DNA from: Anaerolineaceae bacterium
Lineage (GTDB): Bacteria; Chloroflexota; Anaerolineae; Anaerolineales; Anaerolineaceae
Direction of reading: 5' to 3'
Assembly (NCBI GenBank): GCA_029975475.1
Contig: JARKPB010000003.1
Location: 62,001-126,000 of the forward strand
DNA length: 64,000 nt
The first letter of the stretch is position 1. Every line of letters starts with the position of its first letter. The translations under genes were made by a program, and so were the position numbers. Below are positions 7,821 through 17,902 of the stretch, piece by piece. The notes under the pieces are model-generated. The model saw nothing but the letters and a program-made list of their open reading frames with translations, was not told the origin of the DNA and ran no database searches.

Positions 7821-9296
7821 TTACTGATCTTCTTTTTTTTCAGGGAGAGTAAAGTAAAATACAGCGCCCTCATTAACTTTTGCAGCTGCCCAAACCTTCC
7901 CCCCATGCCGCAGGATGATTCTCTTCACGGTCGCCAGGCCAATTCCCGTGCCCGAATAACTTTCAGCAGGATGCAAGCGTTGAAAAACGCCAAATAATTT
8001 ATCGGCATAGGTCATATCAAATCCAATCCCATTGTCTTGAATTGTAAAGACGTTTTCTCCATCAATTTCTTGAAGGAAAAAGTCTATTCTCCCCTGACTC
8101 TTAGCGGAGGTAAATTTCCAGGCATTATTGAATAAATTATCGATCAATACAGTTAAAAGTCCTTTATCACCGTAGGCTATGAGATTGGGCTGAATTTGTA
8201 TATCAACCTGACGTTCCGGTTGCGATGCCTGCAGATCTTCCACAATCGATCTGGCGATTTCACTCAAGTCCACTCGCTGATAATTGACTTCCATACGGTT
8301 ATAGCGAGATAAACGCATTAAATCATCAATCAGTTGATTCATGTGCATCGCGTTTTTCTCGATACGCGCAAACATCTTTTGCCCGTCTTCATCGAGACTC
8401 TGGACATAATCTTCGCGCAACGCCTGGCTGAATCCCATGATCGCGCGCAGAGGCGCGCGCAAATCATGAGAAACAGTCCTGGCAAACGCTTCTAGCTCTT
8501 GATTCGTGGTGATCAATTCTTCGGTTCGTTCTTTGATTTTTGTTTCTAGATCCTCATTAATGGCTGCCAACTGTTCTTGAGCCGCTTTAATTTGCGTAAT
8601 ATCTTCGATCACAACCAGGGCGTGGCTGATCCTACTTTCGTCGTCAAAGAGGGGTAATGCAGTCACTGAGAGCGTACAGCGTTCACACTGACGGGTGATC
8701 CCAGAGATTTCTTTCCAGGCACTTCCATCCCCTGATAGCACTTGTTTGATCATTCCCGTCATTTGCGTGAAGATTTCTGCTATCGATAAGTCGTCAATTT
8801 TCCTTCCTACTAATTCATTTGCCTCCCAGCCAAAAATCGACTCGGCGGCTTTATTCCACAGACGGATGATTTCATGTTGATCCACCAGCAGAAAAGCATT
8901 CGGTGAATAGTGAACGATTTTTCGGGTGAATTCCAGTGATATCTGCCGGGTTTTTAATAGACTGCTCACCCGCGCAGCCAGCTCCAGCTTTTGGATCGGA
9001 GTCACGATGATTTCATCAATGCTTTTCCAAAGATGGCGGGTAGCCATGCCGACATCTTTTTTTGTAGTCACAAGTAAAAAAGGCAGAAAAGCCGGTTGTT
9101 CGATTTGCTTCCGTCTCAGCACGTGTTGCTGAAGGTGGTCCAAAGCCAGACCGTCAATGATCCCCAGGTCAAACGGCTGGTCAAGACTGGCTTGATTTTC
9201 ATAAAGGCTGACCTCATATCGGTCAGACAGACTATCAGATAGCAACCTGCGGTTCGCTCTATGATCCAGGATTAAGAGAATCCGATTCGCGTTCAT
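7821..9296 (-). CDS. Receiver-like/PAS histidine kinase of the KaiC operon
   Basis: The 491-aa protein starts at the ATG at 9296 (GGTGGAAG just upstream), overlapping the preceding receiver gene by 38 bases. Residues 1-110 look like a receiver fold, but the switch lysine position reads VTPIQ instead of KP, so it may be degenerate. A PAS domain (about 120-245) with an exit at DITQIK leads to HisKA with SHDLRAPL (His277) and a HATPase domain with DNGIGFDMTY and GTGIGLA. There is no membrane segment, so it is cytoplasmic. Its catalytic half resembles that of the 3175-5922 kinase, pointing to paralogy. It is co-transcribed behind KaiC and a pseudo-receiver, suggesting that it reads or writes the KaiC state. 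Confidence 0.9.
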   Translation of the reverse strand: MNANRILLILDHRANRRLLSDSLSDRYEVSLYENQASLDQPFDLGIIDGLALDHLQQHVLRRKQIEQPAFLPFLLVTTKKDVGMATRHLWKSIDEIIVTPIQKLELAARVSSLLKTRQISLEFTRKIVHYSPNAFLLVDQHEIIRLWNKAAESIFGWEANELVGRKIDDLSIAEIFTQMTGMIKQVLSGDGSAWKEISGITRQCERCTLSVTALPLFDDESRISHALVVIEDITQIKAAQEQLAAINEDLETKIKERTEELITTNQELEAFARTVSHDLRAPLRAIMGFSQALREDYVQSLDEDGQKMFARIEKNAMHMNQLIDDLMRLSRYNRMEVNYQRVDLSEIARSIVEDLQASQPERQVDIQIQPNLIAYGDKGLLTVLIDNLFNNAWKFTSAKSQGRIDFFLQEIDGENVFTIQDNGIGFDMTYADKLFGVFQRLHPAESYSGTGIGLATVKRIILRHGGKVWAAAKVNEGAVFYFTLPEKKEDQ

Positions 9297-9672
9297 CTTC
9301 CACCAGATTATGGACCAATGCAATCAATTCGTTTATTACCAGAGGCTTGATTAGCAAACCCCGGGCTCCATGGCTGATACTTTCGAGCTGAAGACTGGAA
9401 GTCTGCCTGGGGGAGATTACCAGAATAGGGATTAAAGCATCCCGCATTCGTTCACAACGTTCCCAAATGGCTGCATTAAATCCCGTAATATCCACAAGCG
9501 CCAGTCTGGGTTTCTGCCGCAGGGACAACTCAGCATCAATTTCCTCAAGCGTCGCGGCTGTTCGGCAGGAGTAGCCAGCTTTTTCCAGATAAAGAACCAG
9601 CAGTTCCAGATTGCGCTGGTTCGTGCTGACAATCAACAAGGGGCTGTGGACAACCCCATTTTCACTTATCAT
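9259..9672 (-). CDS. Single-domain pseudo-receiver protein, 137 aa
   Basis: This is a stand-alone receiver fold. It has the phospho-acceptor candidate Asp61 in ALVDITGF and the switch lysine in LLIKPL. The first strand reads LLIVSTNQRN, where ordinary receivers carry two acidic residues that bind magnesium. Loss of that acidic pair suggests that phosphorylation is impaired or absent, as in pseudo-receivers used for protein contacts. It overlaps the KaiC stop by 11 bases and the following kinase by 38 bases, so all three are tightly coupled. Cyanobacterial clocks also use pseudo-receiver domains (KaiA N-terminus, CikA), which makes the arrangement suggestive, but no sequence similarity to KaiA is claimed. 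Confidence 0.85.
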   Translation of the reverse strand: MISENGVVHSPLLIVSTNQRNLELLVLYLEKAGYSCRTAATLEEIDAELSLRQKPRLALVDITGFNAAIWERCERMRDALIPILVISPRQTSSLQLESISHGARGLLIKPLVINELIALVHNLVEDERESDSLNPGS

Positions 9673-11110
9673 CGGGATTGTACCATTCCAGGGAACCGCC
9701 CAAGATCCCGCGCAGGTCTCGAAGGGGTTTCCCGATTTTTATTCCCTCAGAAGTGATCGCGAATTCTCTCAGGGTCTTCTCGAAATCGCTCATCCGCTTT
9801 TTCAAGACCCCGATAGCTTTTCGCATCTCTCCTTTAATTTCAAGATACCGCATAAATATGACGTTATCCGCCAGATAACTGATCCCTTCATTGGAAACCT
9901 GAAAATCACCGATCACTGCGGCAGTCTCGACGATCAAAAACACCGCAACCCCCATAAATTGAAGGTATTTAACCAATGCGTGCAGGTGCCTGACCAGGTC
10001 GCTTCCCCTCACAGCCAGGTGATACCCTGAGATGCTGTCAATCATGACCAGTTTTGTGCCTTTTTCTTCAACTTCTTTGCGCACCAGTACCGCGAACTCA
10101 TCCGGTGTCCATAATAACGGTTCGACCTTAACAATGCTCATCTGCCCCTGCGCAATCATCTCACGTACCGGTAATTGAATTGCTTCTGCGCGGTGCGCCA
10201 TGACGTCTACTTCTTCTTCAAAGGTGTAGACCACCGAGCGCTCTTTGCGGAGGGCTGCTTCGCTTAAAAACTGCAAGCCTAACGTGGTCTTGCCAACTCC
10301 GCTCGGACCGGTAACAATTGTTACCGTACCTCTTTCGAGTCCGCCCATGAGCAATTCATCCAAATCTGGAATTCCTGAGGGGATCTTGTCCCGGACAAAG
10401 GTGGTGGTATGCTGCTCAGGCACCAACCGCGGGTAAACCTCCATACCGTGTTTGGCGAGCCGCATCGTGTGGTTTCCTCCGATGAAATCACCCCCGCGGA
10501 ACTTTTGTATGGAAATAAACCTATTCTCACCTTGGTAAATTAAGTTAATCACGCCGTCACTCATAAACTGCAGATCATCATCTGGCGCTTCGATGCTGGT
10601 CTCGGAGGAAAACATGACGGTTGCTCCCTGCTCAATCAGGAAACGCAGGAAAGATAATACCTGCCGACGATACTGAAAAGCATCTGTTGATAGATATCGG
10701 AACTGAGTCATCGAATCCAGGAAAACACGCCTGGGATGCAGTTTCTGGACGTATTCGACAATTTTTTTCGTAATTGGCTCACGCTCAACTTCTGCTGGAG
10801 AAAAAATATCGTAAGTCTGCGATTCAGAAAAGAAATCACTGGTTGGACTCAACTCGAGAAAATTCACGCCGCTCAGGTCAAAGCCGCGGTCTTGCGCATT
10901 TTTCACGATAAAACTTTCAGGTTCCTCCAGAGTCACATAAAGCGCTGATTCCCCACCGTTTACACCAGCCATCAGATAATGTAAACCCAGGGTGGTTTTT
11001 CCAGTCCCTGGCCCGCCGCGGATCAGGTAAGAACGATTTGGAACAAGCCCACCCTGGAATAGTTCGTCTAACCCGCTTACCCCTGTCTTAATCCTGTCCT
11101 GAGCGCTCAT
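9662..11110 (-). CDS. KaiC-family ATPase with two RecA-like domains, 482 aa
   Basis: There are two KaiC domains in tandem. CI has Walker A GGPGTGKTT (residues 32-40) and catalytic glutamates in LEEPES (62-63). CII has GPSGVGKTT (268-276) and FEEE (298-300). The C-terminal stretch YLEIKGEM-RKAIGVLKKR matches the CII end of cyanobacterial KaiC. At the position of the cyanobacterial Ser431-Thr432 phospho-pair this protein has Ser411-Tyr412 (GISYLADN). No KaiA or KaiB gene lies in the window. Such KaiC homologues occur widely outside cyanobacteria and act as ATP-dependent signalling hubs. It heads an operon with a pseudo-receiver and a histidine kinase. Clock function is not implied, because coupling to two-component signalling is the better-supported role. 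Confidence 0.92.
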   Translation of the reverse strand: MSAQDRIKTGVSGLDELFQGGLVPNRSYLIRGGPGTGKTTLGLHYLMAGVNGGESALYVTLEEPESFIVKNAQDRGFDLSGVNFLELSPTSDFFSESQTYDIFSPAEVEREPITKKIVEYVQKLHPRRVFLDSMTQFRYLSTDAFQYRRQVLSFLRFLIEQGATVMFSSETSIEAPDDDLQFMSDGVINLIYQGENRFISIQKFRGGDFIGGNHTMRLAKHGMEVYPRLVPEQHTTTFVRDKIPSGIPDLDELLMGGLERGTVTIVTGPSGVGKTTLGLQFLSEAALRKERSVVYTFEEEVDVMAHRAEAIQLPVREMIAQGQMSIVKVEPLLWTPDEFAVLVRKEVEEKGTKLVMIDSISGYHLAVRGSDLVRHLHALVKYLQFMGVAVFLIVETAAVIGDFQVSNEGISYLADNVIFMRYLEIKGEMRKAIGVLKKRMSDFEKTLREFAITSEGIKIGKPLRDLRGILGGSLEWYNPDDK

Positions 11111-11192
11111 CGCATATCTCCTGAGTCTTCACCTCGATAGATTTTCCCACAGCGTGATCACAAAAATCCATGCGGGATAATTTATAGACATT

Positions 11193-11220
11193 ATTCTAGC
11201 AACTTCAGGGGAATTTACAA
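11193..11220 (-). promoter_or_regulatory. Possible promoter of the KaiC operon
   Basis: On the minus strand TTGTAA (11220-11215) and TAGAAT (11198-11193) are spaced by 16 bases, about 85 bases before the KaiC start. Both boxes deviate from consensus. Confidence 0.35.
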
Positions 11221-11235
11221 GATAAATAAAGCTGC

Positions 11236-14200
11236 CTAAGCGGGTCTATTCACCCTTGCCGCCCATTCAGCCCGCAGGATGGGCTCGCCGCGGGCAGGAT
11301 CGCGCTCGATGATCCCCTTGATCACCAGAGGGCTGTATCCATGAATAAAGGTTTGCACCCGCCGGTAAAGGTTGGGAGGAATGATCACTTCCAGCAGACC
11401 TTCCTGATCTTCCAGGGTTAAAAACAGGAACGTTTCACTCCGGGCAGTCCTCGCGCGGTGAGCGGTCTGGCGAATCCCGGCTACCGCGACCGGTTGACCA
11501 ATCTTCTCAACCGCCTCCAGGCTGGTCAGAAGTTCCAGACCGGCGAGTTGATCTTTGACCAGGTCCAGCGGGTGAGCCGCCAGGCTGACACCCAGGATTT
11601 CCTCCTGAGCCGCCACCCGCTGCAACAGAGTCCATTCCTGGGCTGGATTTTCCGGCTGCCAGTCAAAAAGGCTCATCTGCCCGGCTTTCCAGCCTCCAAC
11701 ACCAAGGCGAGAGAGAAGCCCGGCTTCGCTGCCGAATGCCCTCAATGCGCCGCAGCGGGCCAGATTTTGCGCTTCTTTGGGGCGCGGATCAACTTTGGCG
11801 AGGAAATCAGCCAGCGAATGTAACGGCCGGGCGCTCTGGATCCTGGCGATTGTGCGCCGCGACAGTTCTTTGACCTGATCCAGCCCCATAAAGAGCACAG
11901 GGCCGTCCTCCAGGTAAGCCACCGAGAATTCCGCCTGTGAATGGTTGACATCCGGTGGGCGGACATCCAGCCCCATGCGCCTGGCTTCGTTCAGGTACAC
12001 TCGTTGGGAATAATATCCGCCCCAGTTTGCCAGTACGGCCGCGAAAAACTCGGCCGGATAGTACGTCTTGCACCAGGCGGATCGCCAGGCAACCTGCGCG
12101 TACGAAGCCGCATGCGCCTGGGGAAAGCCATACCCCGCGAAGGCGGCCATCATTTCCCATACACTTTCGGCGATCTCCAGCGGCATCGCGCTTTTTTCAG
12201 CCGCCCCGCGCAGGAACTTTTCCTTCAGGGCTTTCATTTGTTTTCCGGGATCAAAATGCGACATGGCCCGCCGCAGCAAATCAGCCTCAGCCAGGGACAA
12301 ACCGGCGGCCTGGTGCGCGATGCGCAGGACCTGTTCCTGATACAGGATGACCCCAAAAGTGCGCGCCAAAACCGGTGCCAGAGAGGGATGCGGGTACTGA
12401 ACCGGCTCTTCCCCCTTGAACCGGCGTACAAAAGCGTCGCGCAAGCCACCGCTGAGCGGTCCGGGACGGTAAAGCGCCAGCGCCGCCATAATATCCTCCG
12501 GACTGCGCGCGCGGATATCCTTTAATGTCGCACGCATCCCCGGACTTTCGATCTGGAAACACCCGATGGTCTCGCCGCGCTCTATGCGCTGCGCGACCGC
12601 GTCATCCTGCATCGGAATGCGGTCCAGCACATCCAGCGGCGCGGGAAACTCCGTCAGGCGCCATGAACGCACCGCGGCAGCCACGTCGCCCAGCACGGTT
12701 AAACCGCGGATGCCGAGCAAATCAATTTTGATCAGTCCCAGCGCCTCAACGGCTGAAAGATCCATCTGGGTGATGACCGTGCCTTTGCCCGCGCTGATGC
12801 ACAGCGGAAGCAGCGCGTCTATGCGCTGGGGGGCGATGACGATCCCGCCCGGGTGCATCGAGAGGTGGCGGGGCAGTCCCAGCAACGCCTGCGCCTGCTC
12901 AACGGCTGTTTGAGCCGCCGGTTGGGGAAATGCCGCGCGCAGCGCATCGAAGGGAGAGCCGTCCAGGCGTTCATCCTCTTCACGGCGGGCGAAGAAGGCG
13001 TGAGGCAGGCTGGCCGTCATCTCGCGCACCTGCGCGGGAGAAAATCCCCAGGCTTTTGCCACATCCCCGAGGGCAGAGCGGGGGCGGTAGCGGTTTATGG
13101 TCGCTACCACCGCCACCCGGTCGCGGCCGTAATGTTCGAAAACGTGGGCGAGGATGCTGTCCCGCCGCCGCGAACAGATATCGGTATCAATGTCCGGCGG
13201 GGTGGCCCGCGCCGGGTTGAGGAAACGCTCAAAGTACAAATCCAGCGCCAGGGGATCGGGGCTGGTAATCCCCAGACAATGCGCCACCAGCGATGAAGCC
13301 GCCGAGCCACGCGATGAAACCGGCACGCCCTGCTGGCGGGCGAAGGATAGAATTTCTTCCACGATCAAGAAAATTGGTTCATATCCCCGTTCGCCGATGA
13401 CAGCCAGTTCATGCTCCAGCCGGCTTTGAATTTCCGGGGTCAGGCTTCCGTATAATCGCCGCGCCCCTTCTTCCGCTTTCTGGCGCAGCGTCTGCAGCGC
13501 GGTTAGACCCCCGGGCAGGGACAGACGGGGATAATGCTGCCGGCCAATGGGCGGGAGTCCGCGGCAGCGTTCTCTCAGTTCTTCCAGCCCGGCCAGCGCG
13601 GCTGGATAGGCGGAGAAGCGCGCCTTGCCTTCAGCCGCGCTTATAAACACGGCTTCGCTGGATGGAAGATCCGCGGCCGGCACATCTTTGATCAGGCACC
13701 CTTTGCGGATGGCAGCCAGGGTGCGCAGTAAAGGTATCTGAGTCCCATTCACTGCGGCCACGGGCGGGGCGGCAACGAGCGGTAGTTGAAACCGCGCCGC
13801 CGCGCGGGCGGCATTCGCGTGCGCCCCCGCCATTCCCAGGTAAAGACAGCCGGGAAAGAGCGACTTGAGCGCTTCTACCAGAGGATCAACAGCCCGCTCG
13901 GCCGGCAGCAGGGCAAGCAGCCCGGAACGGCCCTCCAGCGCACGCAACGGCAGCGGGCTGGCTGGAACGGGCTGCAGTTGATCCTGGCTGGAAAGCTGGC
14001 ACAGGTTTGACCAGCCGCGTTCATCCTCACAAAACAATGCCAGCCTGAGCGGCGCTGCCTCACCGATTTCAAAATCCAGCTCGAGCCCGATCAGCGGTTG
14101 AAGACCTTCTCGCTGACAGGCCAGGGTGAATTCCACCGCCCCGGTCAGCAGATGGCGGTCGCAAAGTCCGAGCGCCGGCATCCCCGCTCGCACGGCGGCC

Positions 14201-14277
14201 GCGGCAAGGTCTTCGACCGAGGGAAGCGCTTCTAAAAGCGAATAACTGGAACGGGTGAGAAGATGGAAAAATGTCAT
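11236..14277 (-). CDS. DnaE/ImuC-type DNA polymerase III alpha subunit, 1013 aa
   Basis: The start was set at 14277 (MTFFHLLTRSSYS), because the 24 upstream in-frame residues do not resemble the family. The palm carboxylates are present: PDIDTD and, further on, KIDLLGI. PHP-, finger- and OB-fold-like regions follow the usual order. At about 1013 residues it is shorter than replicative DnaE (about 1160) and close to DnaE2/ImuC error-prone enzymes. The N-terminal PHP domain has lost its metal-binding motifs: HxH has become HLLTRS, and TDH has become CDR. A PHP-based proofreading activity is therefore unlikely. There is no ImuA or ImuB homologue beside it. It could be a second, damage-tolerance polymerase or a divergent replicative one. 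Confidence 0.85.
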   Translation of the reverse strand: MTFFHLLTRSSYSLLEALPSVEDLAAAAVRAGMPALGLCDRHLLTGAVEFTLACQREGLQPLIGLELDFEIGEAAPLRLALFCEDERGWSNLCQLSSQDQLQPVPASPLPLRALEGRSGLLALLPAERAVDPLVEALKSLFPGCLYLGMAGAHANAARAAARFQLPLVAAPPVAAVNGTQIPLLRTLAAIRKGCLIKDVPAADLPSSEAVFISAAEGKARFSAYPAALAGLEELRERCRGLPPIGRQHYPRLSLPGGLTALQTLRQKAEEGARRLYGSLTPEIQSRLEHELAVIGERGYEPIFLIVEEILSFARQQGVPVSSRGSAASSLVAHCLGITSPDPLALDLYFERFLNPARATPPDIDTDICSRRRDSILAHVFEHYGRDRVAVVATINRYRPRSALGDVAKAWGFSPAQVREMTASLPHAFFARREEDERLDGSPFDALRAAFPQPAAQTAVEQAQALLGLPRHLSMHPGGIVIAPQRIDALLPLCISAGKGTVITQMDLSAVEALGLIKIDLLGIRGLTVLGDVAAAVRSWRLTEFPAPLDVLDRIPMQDDAVAQRIERGETIGCFQIESPGMRATLKDIRARSPEDIMAALALYRPGPLSGGLRDAFVRRFKGEEPVQYPHPSLAPVLARTFGVILYQEQVLRIAHQAAGLSLAEADLLRRAMSHFDPGKQMKALKEKFLRGAAEKSAMPLEIAESVWEMMAAFAGYGFPQAHAASYAQVAWRSAWCKTYYPAEFFAAVLANWGGYYSQRVYLNEARRMGLDVRPPDVNHSQAEFSVAYLEDGPVLFMGLDQVKELSRRTIARIQSARPLHSLADFLAKVDPRPKEAQNLARCGALRAFGSEAGLLSRLGVGGWKAGQMSLFDWQPENPAQEWTLLQRVAAQEEILGVSLAAHPLDLVKDQLAGLELLTSLEAVEKIGQPVAVAGIRQTAHRARTARSETFLFLTLEDQEGLLEVIIPPNLYRRVQTFIHGYSPLVIKGIIERDPARGEPILRAEWAARVNRPA

Positions 14278-14420
14278 TGTTGAGCCGCCGGGCAAGCGCG
14301 CCTGCCCTGGGTGAATTATGCCATAAAAGGCTGTGCATTCCCTTCTCACCGATGCGCGCCGGTGCTATGATTGCACCAGATTTTGTAACAGCTTTGTAGA
14401 GACACCTTCGTGAGGTTTCC

Positions 14421-15845
14421 ATGAAAGAAAAATTACTCCAGCTCTGGAAAACCAAAAAAGTCTGGGTGCTTGGCGCAGGCGCTGCGCTGGCGGTGATCCT
14501 TTTCCTGGTCATTCGCGGCGCCACGGCCGCCTCGAACCGCAATACCAGCCAGTATCAAACCGTCAAAGCCGAACGCGGCACCCTGACCGCCCTGGTCGGC
14601 GCGACTGGTTCGGTCCACGCCAATCAGTCCACCCAGTTAAGCTGGCAGACCACCGGACGGGTGTTGGAGATTAATGTTGTTGAAGGCCAAACGGTTAAAA
14701 AAGGTGATATCCTTGCCCGTCTGGACCCAACCAGCCTGCCGCAGAACATTATTCTGGCGCAGGCTGACCTGGTGGAAGCCAAACGGGCGCTGGATTCCGT
14801 GAAAAATTCCGACCTCAGCCGCGCGCAGGCCGAATTAAATCTTGCCCAGGCGCAAGACGCGCTGGACAAAGCCAAAAAGAAACGCGAAAGCCAGAAATAC
14901 GACCGCGCGGACGAAGATGTGATTGACGAATACCGGGCTGAATTAACCCTGGCGGAGGACGCGTACAAGAAAACCAAAGAAATGTGGGATCAATTTGAAA
15001 ACCGCCCGGAATCCGACCCCACCCGCGCGCGGTTGAAGCTGGAGCTGCGCGATGCGCGTCTGCGCCTTGAACGCGCGCAGGCCAATCTGAATTACATCAC
15101 CGGCAAACCCAACGCGGTGGAAATCTCGCTGGCAGAAGGCGAACTGGCGGTGGCAGAAGCGCGATTGAAAGACGCCCAGCGCGAATGGGAACGCCTGAAA
15201 GACGGTCCGGACCCGGAAGACATCGCCGCCGCCGAAGCCCGTGTGGCAGCGGTTCAGGCGACGGTCAACCTGGGCTACCTGATCGCCCCCTTCGACGGGA
15301 CGATTACGCGGATTGATTTCCAGGTCGGCGACCAGGTCAGCCCTGGCAGCGCTTCCATCCGCATTGATGATCTTTCCCGGATGCTGGTGGATGTGGATAT
15401 CCCCGAGGTGGATATCAACCGGGTAAAACTGGGACAAAAAGTGACCATGACGTTTGATGCCATTCTGGATAAATCGTACAACGGCGAAGTGATCGAAATC
15501 GCCCGCGCCGGGCAGGTGGTTCAGGGAAATGTGAACTTCACCGTGACCATCCGCCTGCTGGATGCCGACCCAAGCGTCCTGCCGGGGATGACCGCCGCGG
15601 TCAATATCACGGTTGAGGAAATTCCGGACGCTTTGCTGGTGCCGAACCGGGCAGTGCGCCTGAGGGACGGCAAGCGGGTGGTCTTTATCCTGCGCGACGG
15701 ACAGGCCGCGCCGGTGGAAATTCGGCTTGGCTCATCTTCAGACACCCAGTCGCAAATTTTAGCCGGAGATATCAAAGAGGGCGATCTGATTATCCTGAAT
15801 CCGCCGGCGGAAACCTTCACCCGCGGTCCGTTTGGGGACAACTAA
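14421..15845 (+). CDS. MacA/HlyD-like periplasmic adaptor (efflux), 474 aa
   Basis: The protein has one N-terminal membrane helix (about residues 14-30, [16 protein letters not shown]). A biotinyl-lipoyl half follows (about 45-95, [25 protein letters not shown]), then a long charged coiled coil (about 100-260), the second lipoyl half ([13 protein letters not shown]) and a beta-barrel domain with [12 protein letters not shown]. This is the standard order of RND/ABC adaptor proteins. It is the first gene of a three-gene operon: the ATPase gene starts two bases after its stop, and the permease follows. Together they form a MacAB-type export system or a signal-responsive exporter. In a monoderm-like Chloroflexota cell the adaptor would not need an outer-membrane TolC partner, and none is seen. 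The substrate is unknown. Confidence 0.9.
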   Translation: MKEKLLQLWKTKKVWVLGAGAALAVILFLVIRGATAASNRNTSQYQTVKAERGTLTALVGATGSVHANQSTQLSWQTTGRVLEINVVEGQTVKKGDILARLDPTSLPQNIILAQADLVEAKRALDSVKNSDLSRAQAELNLAQAQDALDKAKKKRESQKYDRADEDVIDEYRAELTLAEDAYKKTKEMWDQFENRPESDPTRARLKLELRDARLRLERAQANLNYITGKPNAVEISLAEGELAVAEARLKDAQREWERLKDGPDPEDIAAAEARVAAVQATVNLGYLIAPFDGTITRIDFQVGDQVSPGSASIRIDDLSRMLVDVDIPEVDINRVKLGQKVTMTFDAILDKSYNGEVIEIARAGQVVQGNVNFTVTIRLLDADPSVLPGMTAAVNITVEEIPDALLVPNRAVRLRDGKRVVFILRDGQAAPVEIRLGSSSDTQSQILAGDIKEGDLIILNPPAETFTRGPFGDN

Positions 15846-15846
15846 T

Positions 15847-16524
15847 ATGAACGACCTGGTTATTGACGCCCGCAGCCTGCGCAAGGTATATCAAATGGGC
15901 GAAATCCAGGTAAACGCGCTGGCCGGGGTGAGCATCACCGTTCGACGCGGCGAAATGGTCTCGATTATGGGGCCCAGCGGTTCGGGAAAATCAACCCTGA
16001 TGAACATTCTGGGCTGTCTGGACCGCCCGACCAGCGGAGAATATTACCTGGACGGCGAACTGGCTTCGGATTTAAATGACGATCAGCTGGCCAGCATCCG
16101 CAACCGCAAGGTTGGTTTTGTCTTTCAGTCGTTTAACCTGCTCCCGCGCGCCACGGCGCTGGCCAATGTTGAACTGCCTTTGCGCTATGCGGGAATGACC
16201 AGCGGCCGCCAGGAGCGCGCCAGACAGGCGCTCGTGGCAGTCGGTCTGGAAGACCGCATCCACCACCGTCCAACCGAGCTTTCCGGCGGCCAGCAGCAGC
16301 GCGTCGCGATCGCGCGCGCGCTGGTCAACCAGCCCGCCATTCTCATGGCGGACGAGCCAACCGGGAACCTGGACTCAAAATCGGGAAAGGAAATCATGGA
16401 ATTGCTGCTCAACCTGAACCAGCAAGGCACCACCGTGATTATTGTTACCCATGATCCTTCGGTGGCCGCGCAAACCCAGCGGGTCATCCGTCTGCGCGAC
16501 GGGCAGGTGGAGGAGTCGGCATGA
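15847..16524 (+). CDS. MacB/LolD-type ABC transporter ATPase, 225 aa
   Basis: The ATG at 15847 follows the stop of the adaptor gene by one base. An earlier in-frame codon inside that gene is unlikely. All ABC motifs are clear: Walker [10 protein letters not shown], the Q-loop [12 protein letters not shown], the signature LSGGQQQR, Walker B ILMADEP followed by TGNLDS, and the H-loop IIVTHD. The LPLRYAG and TGNLDSKSG wording is typical of the MacB/LolD/FtsE subfamily, which drives mechanotransmission through a FtsX-like permease and does not pull substrate through the membrane. Its stop overlaps the permease start by four bases (ATGA). Confidence 0.95.
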   Translation: MNDLVIDARSLRKVYQMGEIQVNALAGVSITVRRGEMVSIMGPSGSGKSTLMNILGCLDRPTSGEYYLDGELASDLNDDQLASIRNRKVGFVFQSFNLLPRATALANVELPLRYAGMTSGRQERARQALVAVGLEDRIHHRPTELSGGQQQRVAIARALVNQPAILMADEPTGNLDSKSGKEIMELLLNLNQQGTTVIIVTHDPSVAAQTQRVIRLRDGQVEESA

Positions 16525-17747
16525 ATCTCGGACAGTCCATTCTTGAAGCGCTAGAATCCCTGGCAGCCAACAAGCTGCGCTCGGGGTTAACCATCCTCGG
16601 GATTGTGATCGGAGTCGCAGCGGTGATCGCCATGCTGGCTGTGGGCACCGGCGCGCAGGATACCATCCTGGGCTCGATCAGCGGGGTCGGGTCAAACCTG
16701 CTGTTTGTCTTCTCCGGCAACTTTACCGAAAATGTGCGCAACGTCCAGCCGCTGACGGTCGGCGACGCCCAGGCGATCGCGGACCCTTTTCAGGCGCCTT
16801 CGGTTGAGGCGGTCGCGCCGATCTTGCGATCTGAATTAGAAATCGCCTATGGAGGCGAAAAAACCTTTACCAATGTCCAGGGGGTTACCCCTGAATATGC
16901 CCAGGTGCGCAATTACGCTGTTACCGAAGGAGAATTTATCAACAGCGATCACATCCTGGGGCGCTCCTCCGTGGCCCTGGTTGGCCCGGAAGTGGCCGAC
17001 AAGCTGTTTAACCGCCGCGAAGGCATCACGGGCGAGACCATCCGCATCGAAGGCCAGCCCTTCCGGGTGATTGGCGTGCTGGAATCGAAAGGCGGTTCCT
17101 CTTTTGGCAGCCAGGATGACGTCGTCCTGATTCCTTTCTCCACCGCTGAATCGCGTTTGATCCGCCGCAGCCGCGATCGGATTGACCAGCTGCTCGTCCA
17201 GGCGGTCAGCGCGGAGGCGGTTCCCCAGGCGGCGGAAGAGATCGCCCAGATCCTGCGCACGCGCCACCGCACCGCCCTGGGCGCGGATGATTTCACCGTC
17301 TTTTCGCAATCGGATTTTGTCCAGACGGCTCAGACCATCACCGGCGTATTGACCGTATTTTTAGGCGGAATCGCGGCCATTTCGCTGCTGGTGGGCGGGA
17401 TCGGCATCATGAATATCATGCTGGTATCGGTGACCGAGCGAACCCGGGAAATCGGGCTGCGCAAGGCGATCGGGGCGCGCAAACGCGATATTCTGATCCA
17501 GTTTTTAACCGAATCGTCGCTGCTCAGCCTGTTTGGCGGGCTGGTCGGGATTGTCTTTGGCTGGCTGATCGCCTTTGTGGTCGGCCAGGTCGCCTCAGCC
17601 AGCGGAACCCCATTCACCCCCAAAGTCGGGCTGGATGCGATCCTGCTGGCCACCATCTTTTCAACAGCCGTCGGGCTGTTCTTTGGGCTTTATCCCGCCA
17701 ACCGGGCCGCCAGCCTGCAGCCGGTCGAAGCGCTGCGCTATGAGTAA
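16521..17747 (+). CDS. MacB-type FtsX-like ABC permease, 408 aa
   Basis: One N-terminal membrane helix (about residues 20-42, [18 protein letters not shown]) is followed by a large extracytoplasmic MacB_PCD domain (about 45-270). Three C-terminal helices follow, containing [26 protein letters not shown], the family signature of FtsX-domain permeases, and ending in [18 protein letters not shown]. Length and topology fit the usual 400-residue class in which the ATPase is a separate protein. It forms the membrane part of the exporter with the two genes upstream. No terminator is obvious in the 180 bases that follow. Confidence 0.94.
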   Translation: MNLGQSILEALESLAANKLRSGLTILGIVIGVAAVIAMLAVGTGAQDTILGSISGVGSNLLFVFSGNFTENVRNVQPLTVGDAQAIADPFQAPSVEAVAPILRSELEIAYGGEKTFTNVQGVTPEYAQVRNYAVTEGEFINSDHILGRSSVALVGPEVADKLFNRREGITGETIRIEGQPFRVIGVLESKGGSSFGSQDDVVLIPFSTAESRLIRRSRDRIDQLLVQAVSAEAVPQAAEEIAQILRTRHRTALGADDFTVFSQSDFVQTAQTITGVLTVFLGGIAAISLLVGGIGIMNIMLVSVTERTREIGLRKAIGARKRDILIQFLTESSLLSLFGGLVGIVFGWLIAFVVGQVASASGTPFTPKVGLDAILLATIFSTAVGLFFGLYPANRAASLQPVEALRYE

Positions 17748-17902
17748 CGCCCGCGTCAGGCCGGGGCGGCGGGCGGAGAGGCAGAAACGCTGAAGGTTAA
17801 GCTGGCCGCCGCGCCGCCAGGAAATAAGTAGACCGGGGAACAAAACGCAGCCCCTAGGAATTCCAGGGACGATTTTTTAAGGAAAAATTATTGGGGATTG
17901 AA

